Positions 24,615 to 33,050 of a stretch of DNA of 64,000 bases are shown in pieces; within the stretch, counting starts at the first letter, position 1, and each line of letters begins with the position of its first letter. This DNA is from Xanthobacter autotrophicus Py2 (GTDB taxonomy: Bacteria; Pseudomonadota; Alphaproteobacteria; Rhizobiales; Xanthobacteraceae), in contig CP000781.1 in NCBI GenBank assembly GCA_000017645.1, positions 2,074,001 through 2,138,000 of the forward strand, in the 5' to 3' direction. The notes below the pieces were generated by a model, which saw only the letters and a program-made list of their open reading frames with translations, was not told where the DNA came from and searched no databases. A program made the translations under genes and the position numbers.

Positions 24615-25685
24615 ATGGCCATCGACACCCTTCGCCCGTGCGGCGACTACCGCACCAGCTACAAGGCCGACCAGACCATCTTCGCGACCCGGCTCACCAT
24701 GCTGTTCTGCGTGGCGGGCGTGGTGCTGGCCTGCTTCGCGCCGTTCTTCTTCTCGCGCTACATCCTGAGCCTGATGATCCAGATCGGGTATCTGGGCATC
24801 GCCGCGCTGGGGCTGAACATCCTCGTCGGCTTTTCCGGGCAGATCTCGGTGGGCCATGCGGTGTTCTTCGGCTTCGGCGGATTCGCCTCCGCCTTCCTCG
24901 CCGACAAGGGCGTGCCGGTGCCGCTGGCTATCGTGCTTGCGGGACTGTGGACCACGGCGGTGGGCCTGTTGTTCGGACTGCCCGCCGCGCGGGTGAAGGG
25001 GCTCTATCTCGCCATCGCGACGCTGGCCGCCCAGTTCATCCTGCAGGATTTCTTCGTGCGGGCGGAATGGTTCACCGGCGGCACCCACGGCGCCATGGCC
25101 GCGCCCTTCACCCTGTTCGGCTATGACCTCTCCGGCGACGACCGCTATTTCTACGTGGTGCTGTTCTTCGTGGTGGTCATGTATCTGGGCGCCGCCAACC
25201 TGATGCGCAGCCGCGACGGCCGGGCGCTGATCGCGGTGCGCGACCATTATCTCTCGGCGGAGATGATGGGGGTGAACCTCACCAAGTATCGCACCATGGC
25301 GTTCGGCATCTCCTCCTTCTATGCCGGCATCGGCGGCGCGCTCTATGCCCATTATGTGGGGTTCATGTCAGTGGAGGGGCTGGATATCCTGTTCTCCATC
25401 CAGTTCCTGGGCATGATCATCATCGGCGGGCTCGGCTCCATCATGGGCTCGCTCATGGGCACCATCTTCATGGTGCTTTTGCCCGAGGCCACCGGCTGGC
25501 TCGCCTCCGCGCTGTCGGGTAGCGTCATCGACCAGGTGCTTCACCTGAAGGACGGCCTCACCTACATGCGCGAGATGCTGATCGGCCTCACCATCATCCT
25601 GTTCCTGATCTTCGAGCCGGACGGCCTCGCCCACCGCTGGCGCCTCATCAAGGCCTATTGGAAGCTCTATCCCTTCTCTTACTGA
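24615..25685 (+). CDS. Liv-type ABC transporter permease (LivM-like)
   Basis: A 356-aa inner-membrane permease. IAALGLNILVGFSGQISVGHAVFFG is the LivM family hallmark (GLNILVGFSGQ shown in part), followed by RVKGLYLAIATLAAQFI, SRDGRALIAVRDHYLSAEMMG and a C-terminal IIGGLGSIMGSLMGT. It starts 3 bp after livH. The segment after residue 330 ends in HRWRLIKAYWKLYPFSY, usual for this family. Confidence 0.94.
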   Translation: MAIDTLRPCGDYRTSYKADQTIFATRLTMLFCVAGVVLACFAPFFFSRYILSLMIQIGYLGIAALGLNILVGFSGQISVGHAVFFGFGGFASAFLADKGVPVPLAIVLAGLWTTAVGLLFGLPAARVKGLYLAIATLAAQFILQDFFVRAEWFTGGTHGAMAAPFTLFGYDLSGDDRYFYVVLFFVVVMYLGAANLMRSRDGRALIAVRDHYLSAEMMGVNLTKYRTMAFGISSFYAGIGGALYAHYVGFMSVEGLDILFSIQFLGMIIIGGLGSIMGSLMGTIFMVLLPEATGWLASALSGSVIDQVLHLKDGLTYMREMLIGLTIILFLIFEPDGLAHRWRLIKAYWKLYPFSY

Positions 25686-25747
25686 TCAAAAGGACAGAGG
25701 CCACGCAGAACGGCCCGTCCAAAACGGAAACCCAAGGAGAGAACAAG

Positions 25748-27028
25748 ATGAAGAAGCTCACCCTGTCCCTCGTCTCGGCGCTGGCGCTCACGGCCGCAGC
25801 GCCCGCTCTGGCCCAGTCCATCAACATCGGCCATCTCGCCGATTATTCCGGCGGCACCTCGGACGTGGGCCAGCCCTACGGGCAGGCCATCCAGGACACC
25901 ATCGCGTGGATCAACGCCAATGGCGGCGTCAACGGCAAGAAGATCGATTCCGACTTCAACGAATACGGCTACCAGGTGCCCCGCGCGCTCGCCGCCTTCA
26001 AGAAGTGGGTGGGCACCAACAAGGTGGTGGCCATCCAGGGCTGGGGCACGGCGGACACCGAGGCCCTCGTGGGCATGGTGACCAAGGAAGAGATTCCCTA
26101 TTATTCCGGCTCCTACTCCGCCTCTCTCACCGACCCGAAGGGCAAGGTGAACGAGAAGAGCGAGCGGGCCGCGCCGTTCAACTTCTTCTACGGCCCGTCC
26201 TATTCGGATGCCGCCCGCGCCATGGTGAAGTGGGCCGCCGACGACTGGAAGGCCAAGGGCAAGCCCGGCAAGCCCAAGTGGGTGCACATGGGCGCCAACC
26301 ACCCCTTCCCCAACTCGCCCAAGGCGGCGGCCGAGGCCTATGCCAAGGAGCTGGGCTTCGAGGTGCTGGACCCCATCACCTTCGCCCTCACGCCGGGTGA
26401 CTACACCCCCCAGTGCCTGACGCTGAAGCAGTCGGGCGCCAACTACGCCTATCTCGGCAACACCGCCGGCTCCAACATCTCGGTGCTGAAGGCCTGCAAG
26501 ACGGCGGGCGTGGACGTACAGTTCTTCGGCAACGTGTGGGGCATGGACGAGAACGCCGCCAAGGCCGCCGGCGAGGCGGCGAACGGCGTCGTCTTCCCGG
26601 TGCGCACCGGCGTCACCTGGGCCGGCAGCGCGCCCGGCATGGCGACCATGAAGGAGATTTCCAAGATCTCCGATCCCTCGGGCACGGCCTATCGCCCGGT
26701 GCACTACCTCGCCGCCGTCTGCACCGCCCTCTACATGAAGGAGGCCATGGAGTGGGCGGACAAGAACGGCGGCGTGACCGGCGTGAAGATCCGCGACGGC
26801 ATGTACCAGAAGAGCGACTGGGTGCCGAAGGGCACCGAGGGCGTGTGCAATCCCTCCACCTGGACCGCCACCGACCACCGCCCCACCACCCGCGTGGACC
26901 TCTACCGCTCGGTGGTGAACGGCGCCACCGACGCCTCGGTGGCGGACCTGGTGAAGAGCGGCGTCATCAAGCTGGAGAAGGTCGCCACCATCGACCTGCC
27001 CCGCAAGACGGAACTGCAGGGCTGGTGA
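25748..27028 (+). CDS. Periplasmic substrate-binding protein of the Liv-type transporter
   Basis: A 426-aa type I periplasmic binding protein with a signal peptide (MKKLTLSLVSALALTAAAPA, cleavage after ALAQ). The mature part starts SINIGHLADYSGGTSDVG, typical of the Peripla_BP_6 family linked to aromatic and short-chain acid uptake. AAGGAGAGAACAAG precedes the ATG at 25748. It is the most highly expressed type of component in such operons, which may be why a REP pair follows the gene. Ligand unknown; the neighbouring CoA ligases suggest a carboxylate. Confidence 0.9.
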   Translation: MKKLTLSLVSALALTAAAPALAQSINIGHLADYSGGTSDVGQPYGQAIQDTIAWINANGGVNGKKIDSDFNEYGYQVPRALAAFKKWVGTNKVVAIQGWGTADTEALVGMVTKEEIPYYSGSYSASLTDPKGKVNEKSERAAPFNFFYGPSYSDAARAMVKWAADDWKAKGKPGKPKWVHMGANHPFPNSPKAAAEAYAKELGFEVLDPITFALTPGDYTPQCLTLKQSGANYAYLGNTAGSNISVLKACKTAGVDVQFFGNVWGMDENAAKAAGEAANGVVFPVRTGVTWAGSAPGMATMKEISKISDPSGTAYRPVHYLAAVCTALYMKEAMEWADKNGGVTGVKIRDGMYQKSDWVPKGTEGVCNPSTWTATDHRPTTRVDLYRSVVNGATDASVADLVKSGVIKLEKVATIDLPRKTELQGW

Positions 27029-27098
27029 GGCCCGCCGGGCGGCAGGCGCGGCTGGTGACGGCGGCGCCCGTTTCCTGCGCCCGCCTCCCGAACGAACC

Positions 27099-27207
27099 GT
27101 CATCCCCCGGCCTGACCGGGGGATCCACCCTTGCGTTCGGCGGGTGCCGAACATCCGGGAGCTGACCCGGCCCTGCCATGGATCCCCCGGTCAAGCCGGG
27201 GGATGAC
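27099..27207. repeat. Inverted REP pair between binding-protein and ATPase genes
   Basis: Two 29-bp units at 27099-27127 (GTCATCCCCCGGCCTGACCG...) and 27179-27207 are inverted with a single mismatch and 51 bp between them. Each unit is itself a hairpin (CCCCCGG / CCGGGGG). Such structures commonly protect upstream mRNA and lower expression of downstream genes. Related single units are at 29622, 46463 and 62911. Confidence 0.85.
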
Positions 27208-27274
27208 GCCGGTGCGGCAGGGCCGATCGGGGCCGCTCCACCGGGATGCTGGCAAGACATATGAGGCAAACGCC

Positions 27275-28111
27275 ATGGCAGAGGCCGCACTGAAGTTCGA
27301 ACCATCCGCCGAGACCGCGTCGCCGCTGCTGGCGGTGGACAATATCGAGGTGGTCTACAACGACGTCATCCTGGTGCTGCGCGGGCTTTCGCTGAAGGTG
27401 CCCAAGGGCCAGATCGTCGCCCTGCTCGGCTCCAATGGCGCCGGCAAGTCCACCACGCTGAAGGCCATCTCCGGCCTGCTCAGGACCGAGGACGGCGAGA
27501 TCACGCGCGGCGACGTCACCTTCCTCGGCGAGCGGATCAACGGCATCGAGCCGGACAAGATCGTGCGGCGCGGCATCTTCCAGGTGATGGAGGGCCGCCG
27601 CATCATCGCCGACATGACGTGCCTGGAAAACCTGCGCCTCGGCGCCTTCACCCGGCGCGACAACGAGGTGAAGAGCGACATCGAGCGGGTCTACGAATAC
27701 TTCCCGCGCCTGAAGGAGCGCACCGGGCTCGCCGGCTATCTGTCCGGCGGCGAACAGCAGATGCTGGCCATTGGCCGCGCCGTGATGGCCCGGCCCAAGC
27801 TCATCCTCATGGACGAGCCCTCCATGGGCCTGTCGCCGCTGCTGGTGAAGGAGGTGTTCGCCATCATCAAGAAGCTCAACGAGGATCTGGGCGTGACCAT
27901 CCTCCTGGTGGAGCAGAATGCGCGGGTGGCGCTCTCGGTGGCGGACTACGGCTACATCATGGAGCAGGGCAAGATCGTGCTCGACGGCACGGCCGACATG
28001 CTGCGCTCCAACGAGGACGTGAAGGAATTCTACCTCGGCCAGGGCGGCGGCGAGGAGCGCAAGTCGTTCAAGAACCTCAAGAGTTTCAAGCGCCGCAAAC
28101 GGTGGTTGTGA
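27275..28111 (+). CDS. Branched-chain-amino-acid-type ABC transporter ATPase (LivF-like)
   Basis: Second ATPase of the importer, 278 aa. Walker A GSNGAGKST, signature YLSGGEQQMLAIGRAV, Walker B LILMDEPSMGLSP and the LivF-type phrase LLVEQNARVALSVADYGYI are all intact. The ATG at 27275 is preceded by GAGG 9 nt away. The C-terminus ends in a Lys/Arg-rich stretch (SFKNLKSFKRRKRWL) longer than in standard LivF. It lies 246 bp after the binding-protein gene, past the REP pair. Confidence 0.93.
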   Translation: MAEAALKFEPSAETASPLLAVDNIEVVYNDVILVLRGLSLKVPKGQIVALLGSNGAGKSTTLKAISGLLRTEDGEITRGDVTFLGERINGIEPDKIVRRGIFQVMEGRRIIADMTCLENLRLGAFTRRDNEVKSDIERVYEYFPRLKERTGLAGYLSGGEQQMLAIGRAVMARPKLILMDEPSMGLSPLLVKEVFAIIKKLNEDLGVTILLVEQNARVALSVADYGYIMEQGKIVLDGTADMLRSNEDVKEFYLGQGGGEERKSFKNLKSFKRRKRWL

Positions 28112-28137
28112 CGGCTTGAACATGGCTTTCGGCTCCG

Positions 28138-28240
28138 CCCCCTCCCAACCCTCGCCCGCGAGCGGGAGAGGGCTTTTCCCGCTCTCTCCGCCATGGCCCC
28201 CTCTCCCGCTTGCAGGGGTGGGCTGGGGAGGGGGAAGGGG
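28138..28240. repeat. Two inverted copies of the dispersed GC-rich element
   Basis: The unit at 28138-28173 (CCCTCCCAACCCTCGCCCGC...) and the unit at 28196-28240 (CCCCCTCTCCCGCTTGCAGG...) are inverted relatives. The first hairpin is followed by CTTTT and could act as a terminator after the livF-like gene, with the next gene depending on read-through or its own promoter. Confidence 0.65.
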
Positions 28241-28270
28241 CGTCCGGATTCTGGCAATAGAGACTGTCAC

Positions 28271-29515
28271 ATGACCGATCCGAACCGCCATTACGATGCG
28301 TGCGAGACCCGCGATCCCGAAGCCCGTGAACAGGCACTGATGGCGGCGCTTGCCGCCCAGGTCGCTCACGCCAAGGCGAAGGCGCCCTATTTCGCGCGCC
28401 TCTTCAAGGACGTGGACCCGCAGGCGGTGACCACCCGCGCGGCGCTGGCGAAGCTCCCCGTCACCCGCAAGTCGGACCTTTTGGAGATCCAGCCGAAGAG
28501 CTATCCCTTCGGCGGCCTCAATGCGACGGCGCCGGGCAAGCTGGCGCGCATCTTCATGTCGCCGGGGCCGATCTATGATCCGGAAGGCCATGGCGCCGAC
28601 TTCTGGCGCTTCGCCCGCGGCCTGTTCGCGGCCGGCTTCCGGGCCGGCGACATCGTCCACAACTGCTTTTCCTATCACCTCACCCCGGCCGGCTCGATGA
28701 TCGAGAGCGGCGCCCATGCGCTCGGCTGCGCGGTGGTTCCGGCGGGGGTCGGCCAGACCGACCTGCAATTGCGCGCCATCGCCGACATCCGACCCCAGGG
28801 CTATGGCGGCACGCCGTCCTTCCTGAAGATCCTGGTGGACAAGGCGCGGGAGACCGGCACCGACATTTCCTCCCTCAAGAAGGCTCTGGTGACGGGGGAA
28901 GCCTTCCTGCCCGCCCATCGCGCCGAGCTGAAGGCCGCGGGCATTGCCGCCCGGCAGTGCTATGGCTCCGCCGACCTCGGCCTCGTCGCTTACGAGAGCG
29001 AGGCGGAAGAGGGCATGATCGTGGACGAGGGCTGCCTCGTGGAAATCCTGCGCCCCGGCACCGGCGATCCGGTGGAAGCCGATGGTGAGGTCGGCGAGGT
29101 GGTCGTCACCCTGTTCGAGCCCGACTATCCCCTGGTGCGTTTCGCCACCGGCGATCTTTCGGCGGTGCTGCCGGGCTTCAGCCCCTGCGGGCGCACCAAC
29201 GTCCGCCTCAAGGGCTGGATGGGCCGCGCCGACCAGGTGACCAAGATCCGCGGCATGTTCGTGCACCCGGTGCAGGTGAGCGCGGCGGTGAAGAAGCATC
29301 CGGCGGTGGCGAAGGCCCGCCTCGTGGTGGATCGCATCGGCGATGCCGACGACATGCTGCTGGAGGTGGAAGTTCAGGACGCCGCAGCGCTGTCGCAGGA
29401 GGCGCTGCTGGACGACCTGCGCGCCACCACCAAGCTGCGCGGCCGCGTGGCCCTGCTGGTGCCGGGTACGCTGCCGGCTGACGCCAAGACCATCGAGGAC
29501 CGCCGGCCGGTGTGA
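28271..29515 (+). CDS. PaaK-like (phenylacetate-CoA ligase family) adenylate-forming protein
   Basis: A 414-aa member of the PaaK family. It has KAPYFARLFKD at the start, GYGGTPSFLKIL, QCYGSADLGLVAYE (A5-like), VRFATGDLSAVLPG and the lid domain KGWMGRADQVTKIRGMFVHP. The P-loop region reads FMSPGPIYDPEG instead of the SSGTTGKPT of true PaaK, so ATP binding may differ. A role in activating an aromatic or other acid taken up by the adjacent transporter is inferred. It starts at the ATG at 28271, beyond two repeat units, and is the last gene of the plus-strand cluster. Confidence 0.85.
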   Translation: MTDPNRHYDACETRDPEAREQALMAALAAQVAHAKAKAPYFARLFKDVDPQAVTTRAALAKLPVTRKSDLLEIQPKSYPFGGLNATAPGKLARIFMSPGPIYDPEGHGADFWRFARGLFAAGFRAGDIVHNCFSYHLTPAGSMIESGAHALGCAVVPAGVGQTDLQLRAIADIRPQGYGGTPSFLKILVDKARETGTDISSLKKALVTGEAFLPAHRAELKAAGIAARQCYGSADLGLVAYESEAEEGMIVDEGCLVEILRPGTGDPVEADGEVGEVVVTLFEPDYPLVRFATGDLSAVLPGFSPCGRTNVRLKGWMGRADQVTKIRGMFVHPVQVSAAVKKHPAVAKARLVVDRIGDADDMLLEVEVQDAAALSQEALLDDLRATTKLRGRVALLVPGTLPADAKTIEDRRPV

Positions 29516-29621
29516 GGCCGGTGCGGCGCCGGTAACGACTCAGCGTGGGTTTGAGAACTCTCCCGGTTGGACGCTGTCAGCTCTCACTGACGCTTAATTG
29601 CCTGCTTCAAGCGGTTCGGCG

Positions 29622-29650
29622 TGGATACCCGGGACAAGCCCGGCCATGAC
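29622..29650. repeat. Single REP-like unit
   Basis: TGGATACCCGGGACAAGCCC followed by GGCCATGAC; related to the units at 27099 and 46463. It lies in the 178-bp gap between the PaaK-like gene and convergent thiE and could serve as terminator for both. Confidence 0.55.
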
Positions 29651-29693
29651 GGGGTGCCGGGAGTTGCGCCGTTTTGAATTTCCAGACCGGCGC

Positions 29694-30329
29694 TCAGCGC
29701 GCGGCCAGGACCGCCGCCTTCAACGCGCGGGCGGCCTGCTCGGGGTCGCTCGCGGCGCAGATGGAGGAGACCACCGCCACCCCATCCGCCCCGGCGCGGA
29801 TCACGTCTGCCACGTCTGCCGTAGCAAGGCCGCCGATGCCCACGAGGGGAAGGCGCGTCAGCGCCCGCACGGCGCCGACACCCGCCGCGCCGATGGCGCC
29901 GCCGGCATCGGCCTTGGTGCCGGTGGCCTTCACCGGACCGACGCCGAGATAATCCACGCCGGAAAGATCCGACGCGGCATATTCGGCCGGATTGCCCACC
30001 GACAGGCCGAGGATGCGCTGCGGCCCCAGCACTGCGCGGGCGTCGGCGGGGGTCATGTCGTCCTGGCCCAGATGCACCCCGTCCGCATCCGCCGCCACCG
30101 CCACGTCCACCCGGTCATTGATGATGAGCGGGATGCCGAGCGGGGCGAGCAGCGCCTTCAGCGCGCGGGCCTGTTCCACCAGAGCCCGGCCATGGGCGTC
30201 AGGATCGCGCAGCTGGACGATGGTGGCGCCGCCCTTCACCGCCGCGTCCACCGTCGTCAGCAGGCCGCGTGCCGCAACCAGGCGCGGGTCGGTGACGAGA
30301 TAGAGGGTGAGGTCGAAGGGCTTGGGCAT
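29694..30329 (-). CDS. thiE: Thiamine-phosphate synthase
   Basis: Joins HMP-pyrophosphate and thiazole phosphate to make thiamine phosphate. The 211-aa TIM barrel carries LYLVTDPRL, ATIVQLRDPDAHGR, PLIINDRVDVAVAADADGVH, HLGQDDMTPADAR and VDYLGVGPVKATGTKADA, all ThiE signatures. The ATG at 30329 has AGGA 7 nt upstream; a farther in-frame ATG at 30359 has no ribosome site. It lies 86 bp downstream of glcF on the same strand; no TPP riboswitch was seen and no other thi genes are nearby. Confidence 0.93.
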   Translation of the reverse strand: MPKPFDLTLYLVTDPRLVAARGLLTTVDAAVKGGATIVQLRDPDAHGRALVEQARALKALLAPLGIPLIINDRVDVAVAADADGVHLGQDDMTPADARAVLGPQRILGLSVGNPAEYAASDLSGVDYLGVGPVKATGTKADAGGAIGAAGVGAVRALTRLPLVGIGGLATADVADVIRAGADGVAVVSSICAASDPEQAARALKAAVLAAR

Positions 30330-30415
30330 CTTTGGTCCTGCGGGGGAGGGGAAAATCATGCCAGCGGTGGGGGATCGATGGTGACCCCCTCACGCTGCAG
30401 TCTTACGGGGCAGTC

Positions 30416-31735
30416 TCACGCCGCCTTCGCGGTTCCGGAAATCCCCGCCGGCGCCGGGCCGCCCGTGGCCCAGTCCAGCAGTTCCACCGTGTGCGCCACC
30501 GGCACGTCGGTGCCGGAGCCGATCTGTGCCATGCAGCCGATGTTGCCGGCGGCGATGATGTCGGGCGAGAGCGCCTCCAGCGTCCCCACCTTCTTCGCCT
30601 TGAGCTGGTCGGCGATCTCGCTCTGGAGCATGTTGTAGGTGCCCGCCGAGCCGCAGCACAGATGCGGGTCGAACGGCTCGGCCACCTCGAAGCCCACGGC
30701 GCGCAGCAGCTCCACCGGCGGCCCCTTCACCTTCTGCCCGTGCTGGAGCGAGCAGGCCGAGTGATAGGCCACCCGCCGGCCCAGCGGCGCGTCGGCCTTG
30801 GGCAGGTCGAGTGTCACCAGGAATTCGCTGATGTCGCGGGTGATGGCCGAGACCCGCGCCGCCTTGTCCTTGTAGGCGGCATCAAGGCGCAGCATGTGGC
30901 CGTAATCCTTGATGGGCGTGCCGCAGCCCGAAGTGGTGACGAGGATGGCGTCGAGGCCCGGCCCGTCCATCTCGCGGGTCCAGGCATCCACATTGTTGCG
31001 GGCGAAGGCGTGGGCCTCCTCCTCCCGCCCCATGTGGTGGACCAGGGCGCCGCAGCAGCCCTCGCCCTCCACCCGCACCACCTCCACCCCGAGGCGGGTG
31101 AGCAGGCGGATGGCGGCGTCGTCGATGGAAGGGCGCAGCACCGGCTGGGCGCAGCCGCGCAGCAGGGCCACCCGCGCCCGCCGCGTGCCCTGGGCCGGGA
31201 AGGTGCCGGGCGCCTCGTGGTGGGCGCGGCCATTGGGCATGCCGGGCGACAGCCGGAGCATGGCGGCCAGCGGCTTCAGCCCGGGGATCTTCGCCAGCAG
31301 AGGTGCGAACGGCTTGCCCACCATGGCGCCCATGAGGGCGAGGCGGAAGCGGTCCGGATAGGGCAGCACCTTGGCGAGCATGGCCCGCATGAGCCGGTCC
31401 TGGGGCGGCCGCACATAGGTCTTCTCGATGTGGACGCGGGCCTGATCCACCAAGTGCATGTAGTTCACGCCCGAGGGGCAGGTGGTCATGCAGGACAGGC
31501 AGGAGAGGCAGCGGTCGATATGCTTGACCTCCTGCTCGGTCGCAGGCCGGTCGTTCTCCAGCATATCCTTGATGAGATAGATGCGCCCGCGCGGGGAATC
31601 CAGCTCGTCGCCGAGCAGCACATAGGTGGGGCAGGTGGCGGTGCAGAACCCGCAATGCACGCAGGTGCGCAGGATCTTTTCCGCCTCCGCCACGTGGGGA
31701 TCGGCGAGCTGGGCGAGGGAGAAATGGGTCTGCAT
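30416..31735 (-). CDS. glcF: Glycolate oxidase, iron-sulfur subunit
   Basis: Electron-transfer subunit of the membrane-associated glycolate oxidase GlcDEF. Two [4Fe-4S] motifs are visible near the N-terminus, CVHCGFCTATCPTY and CLSCLSCMTTCPSG, followed by two CCG domains including GCCGALVHHMGRE and LCCGSAGTYNML. At 439 aa it is of normal length. It follows glcE after 73 bp. Confidence 0.95.
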   Translation of the reverse strand: MQTHFSLAQLADPHVAEAEKILRTCVHCGFCTATCPTYVLLGDELDSPRGRIYLIKDMLENDRPATEQEVKHIDRCLSCLSCMTTCPSGVNYMHLVDQARVHIEKTYVRPPQDRLMRAMLAKVLPYPDRFRLALMGAMVGKPFAPLLAKIPGLKPLAAMLRLSPGMPNGRAHHEAPGTFPAQGTRRARVALLRGCAQPVLRPSIDDAAIRLLTRLGVEVVRVEGEGCCGALVHHMGREEEAHAFARNNVDAWTREMDGPGLDAILVTTSGCGTPIKDYGHMLRLDAAYKDKAARVSAITRDISEFLVTLDLPKADAPLGRRVAYHSACSLQHGQKVKGPPVELLRAVGFEVAEPFDPHLCCGSAGTYNMLQSEIADQLKAKKVGTLEALSPDIIAAGNIGCMAQIGSGTDVPVAHTVELLDWATGGPAPAGISGTAKAA

Positions 31736-31808
31736 GGGCGCTCAGCCGTGAAAAGGAGGCAGGGGGCGGGAAGGATGTCGACGGAAAGGACGCGGACGGC
31801 TTGCCATC

Positions 31809-33020
31809 TCACATCCCCGCATGCATGCGGCCGGGGTTCAGCACCAGGCCGGGGTCGAAGCTTTCCTTGACCCTTTTGGTCAGGGCCGCCAATGCGGTGT
31901 CGAGGGGCTGGAACACCGAGGTGCGGGCCCGTTCGGCGGCGGTGGCGCGGATCAGGGTCGCATGGCCGCCGTGGGGGGCGAGCGCGGCGCGCACCTTATC
32001 CCCGTGGGCGCTCTCGCCGGGCAGGCACAGCCAGATCAGGCCGCCGGCCCAGTCGCAAAACGCCTCGCCGCCGAGATCCGCCGCAAGGCGCGCGGCCAGG
32101 GCCGGCCCGGCCACCGGCTCGGTGGAAATGCGCCACACCGCCCGCTCGCCGAGGCCGCAGAAGGGGGCCACATCGCGCACACCCAGCCACAGGGCGCGGG
32201 AGGCTTCGGTTTCCAGCACCTCCGCCGCGCCGAAGGGGGCGAGCACGGCGCGCAGCATGGTCCGCCGCGCGCTCACCGACGGCGCGACGCCCTCGAGGCG
32301 CAGCGCCACCACGGTGGGCGATCCCGACAGGCCCGGCAGGCGGCCGGCCACGCCCTCGGGCAGGAAGGCGGCGCCGGACACCTCGCATGACGAGCCCATG
32401 GCGGCGGACAGCGCGGCCGCGGCCGCCTCGGGCGAGGCGACCTTCGCCACCAGCGTCTCTTCCATGGGCGGGCGGGGCAGCACTTTCAGCGTGATCTCGG
32501 TGGCGATGCACAGGGTGCCGAAGGCGCCGGCCATGAGGCGCGGCAGGTCGTAGCCGGTGACGTTCTTCACCACCCGGCCGCCGGACTTGAACGGCTCGCC
32601 GCGCCCGGACACCGCCTTGATGCCCAGCGCGTGGTCGCGCACGGCGCCGTGGCTGATGCGGCGGGGGCCCGAAAGATTGACCGCGAACAAGCCTCCGAGG
32701 GTGCCGGCCCCGGCCGCGCTGCCGAGGAGGGGGGCGGGGTCCATGGGCTCGAAAGCGAGCATCTGGCCGCTCGCCGCCAGCATGTCCTCGATGTCCGCGC
32801 GCGGGGTGGCGGCGCGGGCGGAGAGCACCAGCTCTTCCGGCTCGTAGAGGGTGACGCCGGTGAGGGCGGACAGGTCGAGGGTGAGATCGGTCTGGCTCGG
32901 GCGGCCGACGGCGCGCTTGGAGCCGTGCCCGCGGATCTCAAGCGTCTTGCCGGCGGAAAGCGCGGTGCGGACCGCGTCCGCGACCTCGCCGTCGTCGCGC
33001 GCTGCGATGATGTCGCTCAT
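31809..33020 (-). CDS. glcE: Glycolate oxidase, FAD-binding subunit
   Basis: Second flavoprotein-like subunit of GlcDEF, 403 aa. It has an FAD-binding PCMH-type domain with LEIRGHGSKRAVGRP, LAFEPMDPAPLLG, AGTLGGLFAVNLSGPRRIS and GGRVVKNVTGYDLPRLM, the last being highly characteristic of GlcE. It starts 30 bp after glcD. Substrate assignment rests on the D-E-F gene order. Confidence 0.94.
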   Translation of the reverse strand: MSDIIAARDDGEVADAVRTALSAGKTLEIRGHGSKRAVGRPSQTDLTLDLSALTGVTLYEPEELVLSARAATPRADIEDMLAASGQMLAFEPMDPAPLLGSAAGAGTLGGLFAVNLSGPRRISHGAVRDHALGIKAVSGRGEPFKSGGRVVKNVTGYDLPRLMAGAFGTLCIATEITLKVLPRPPMEETLVAKVASPEAAAAALSAAMGSSCEVSGAAFLPEGVAGRLPGLSGSPTVVALRLEGVAPSVSARRTMLRAVLAPFGAAEVLETEASRALWLGVRDVAPFCGLGERAVWRISTEPVAGPALAARLAADLGGEAFCDWAGGLIWLCLPGESAHGDKVRAALAPHGGHATLIRATAAERARTSVFQPLDTALAALTKRVKESFDPGLVLNPGRMHAGM

Positions 33021-33050
33021 CGGATGGCCTTAGGCTGTTGGGCACGCGCC

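Noticed and set aside
27099..27207. Inverted repeats as ends of an insertion sequence
   Set aside because: Only 51 bp lie between them, with no transposase and no target duplication seen; a REP pair explains them.
30330..30415. TPP riboswitch upstream of thiE
   Set aside because: The 86-bp gap shows no THI-box pattern such as CTGAGA with a matching second arm.
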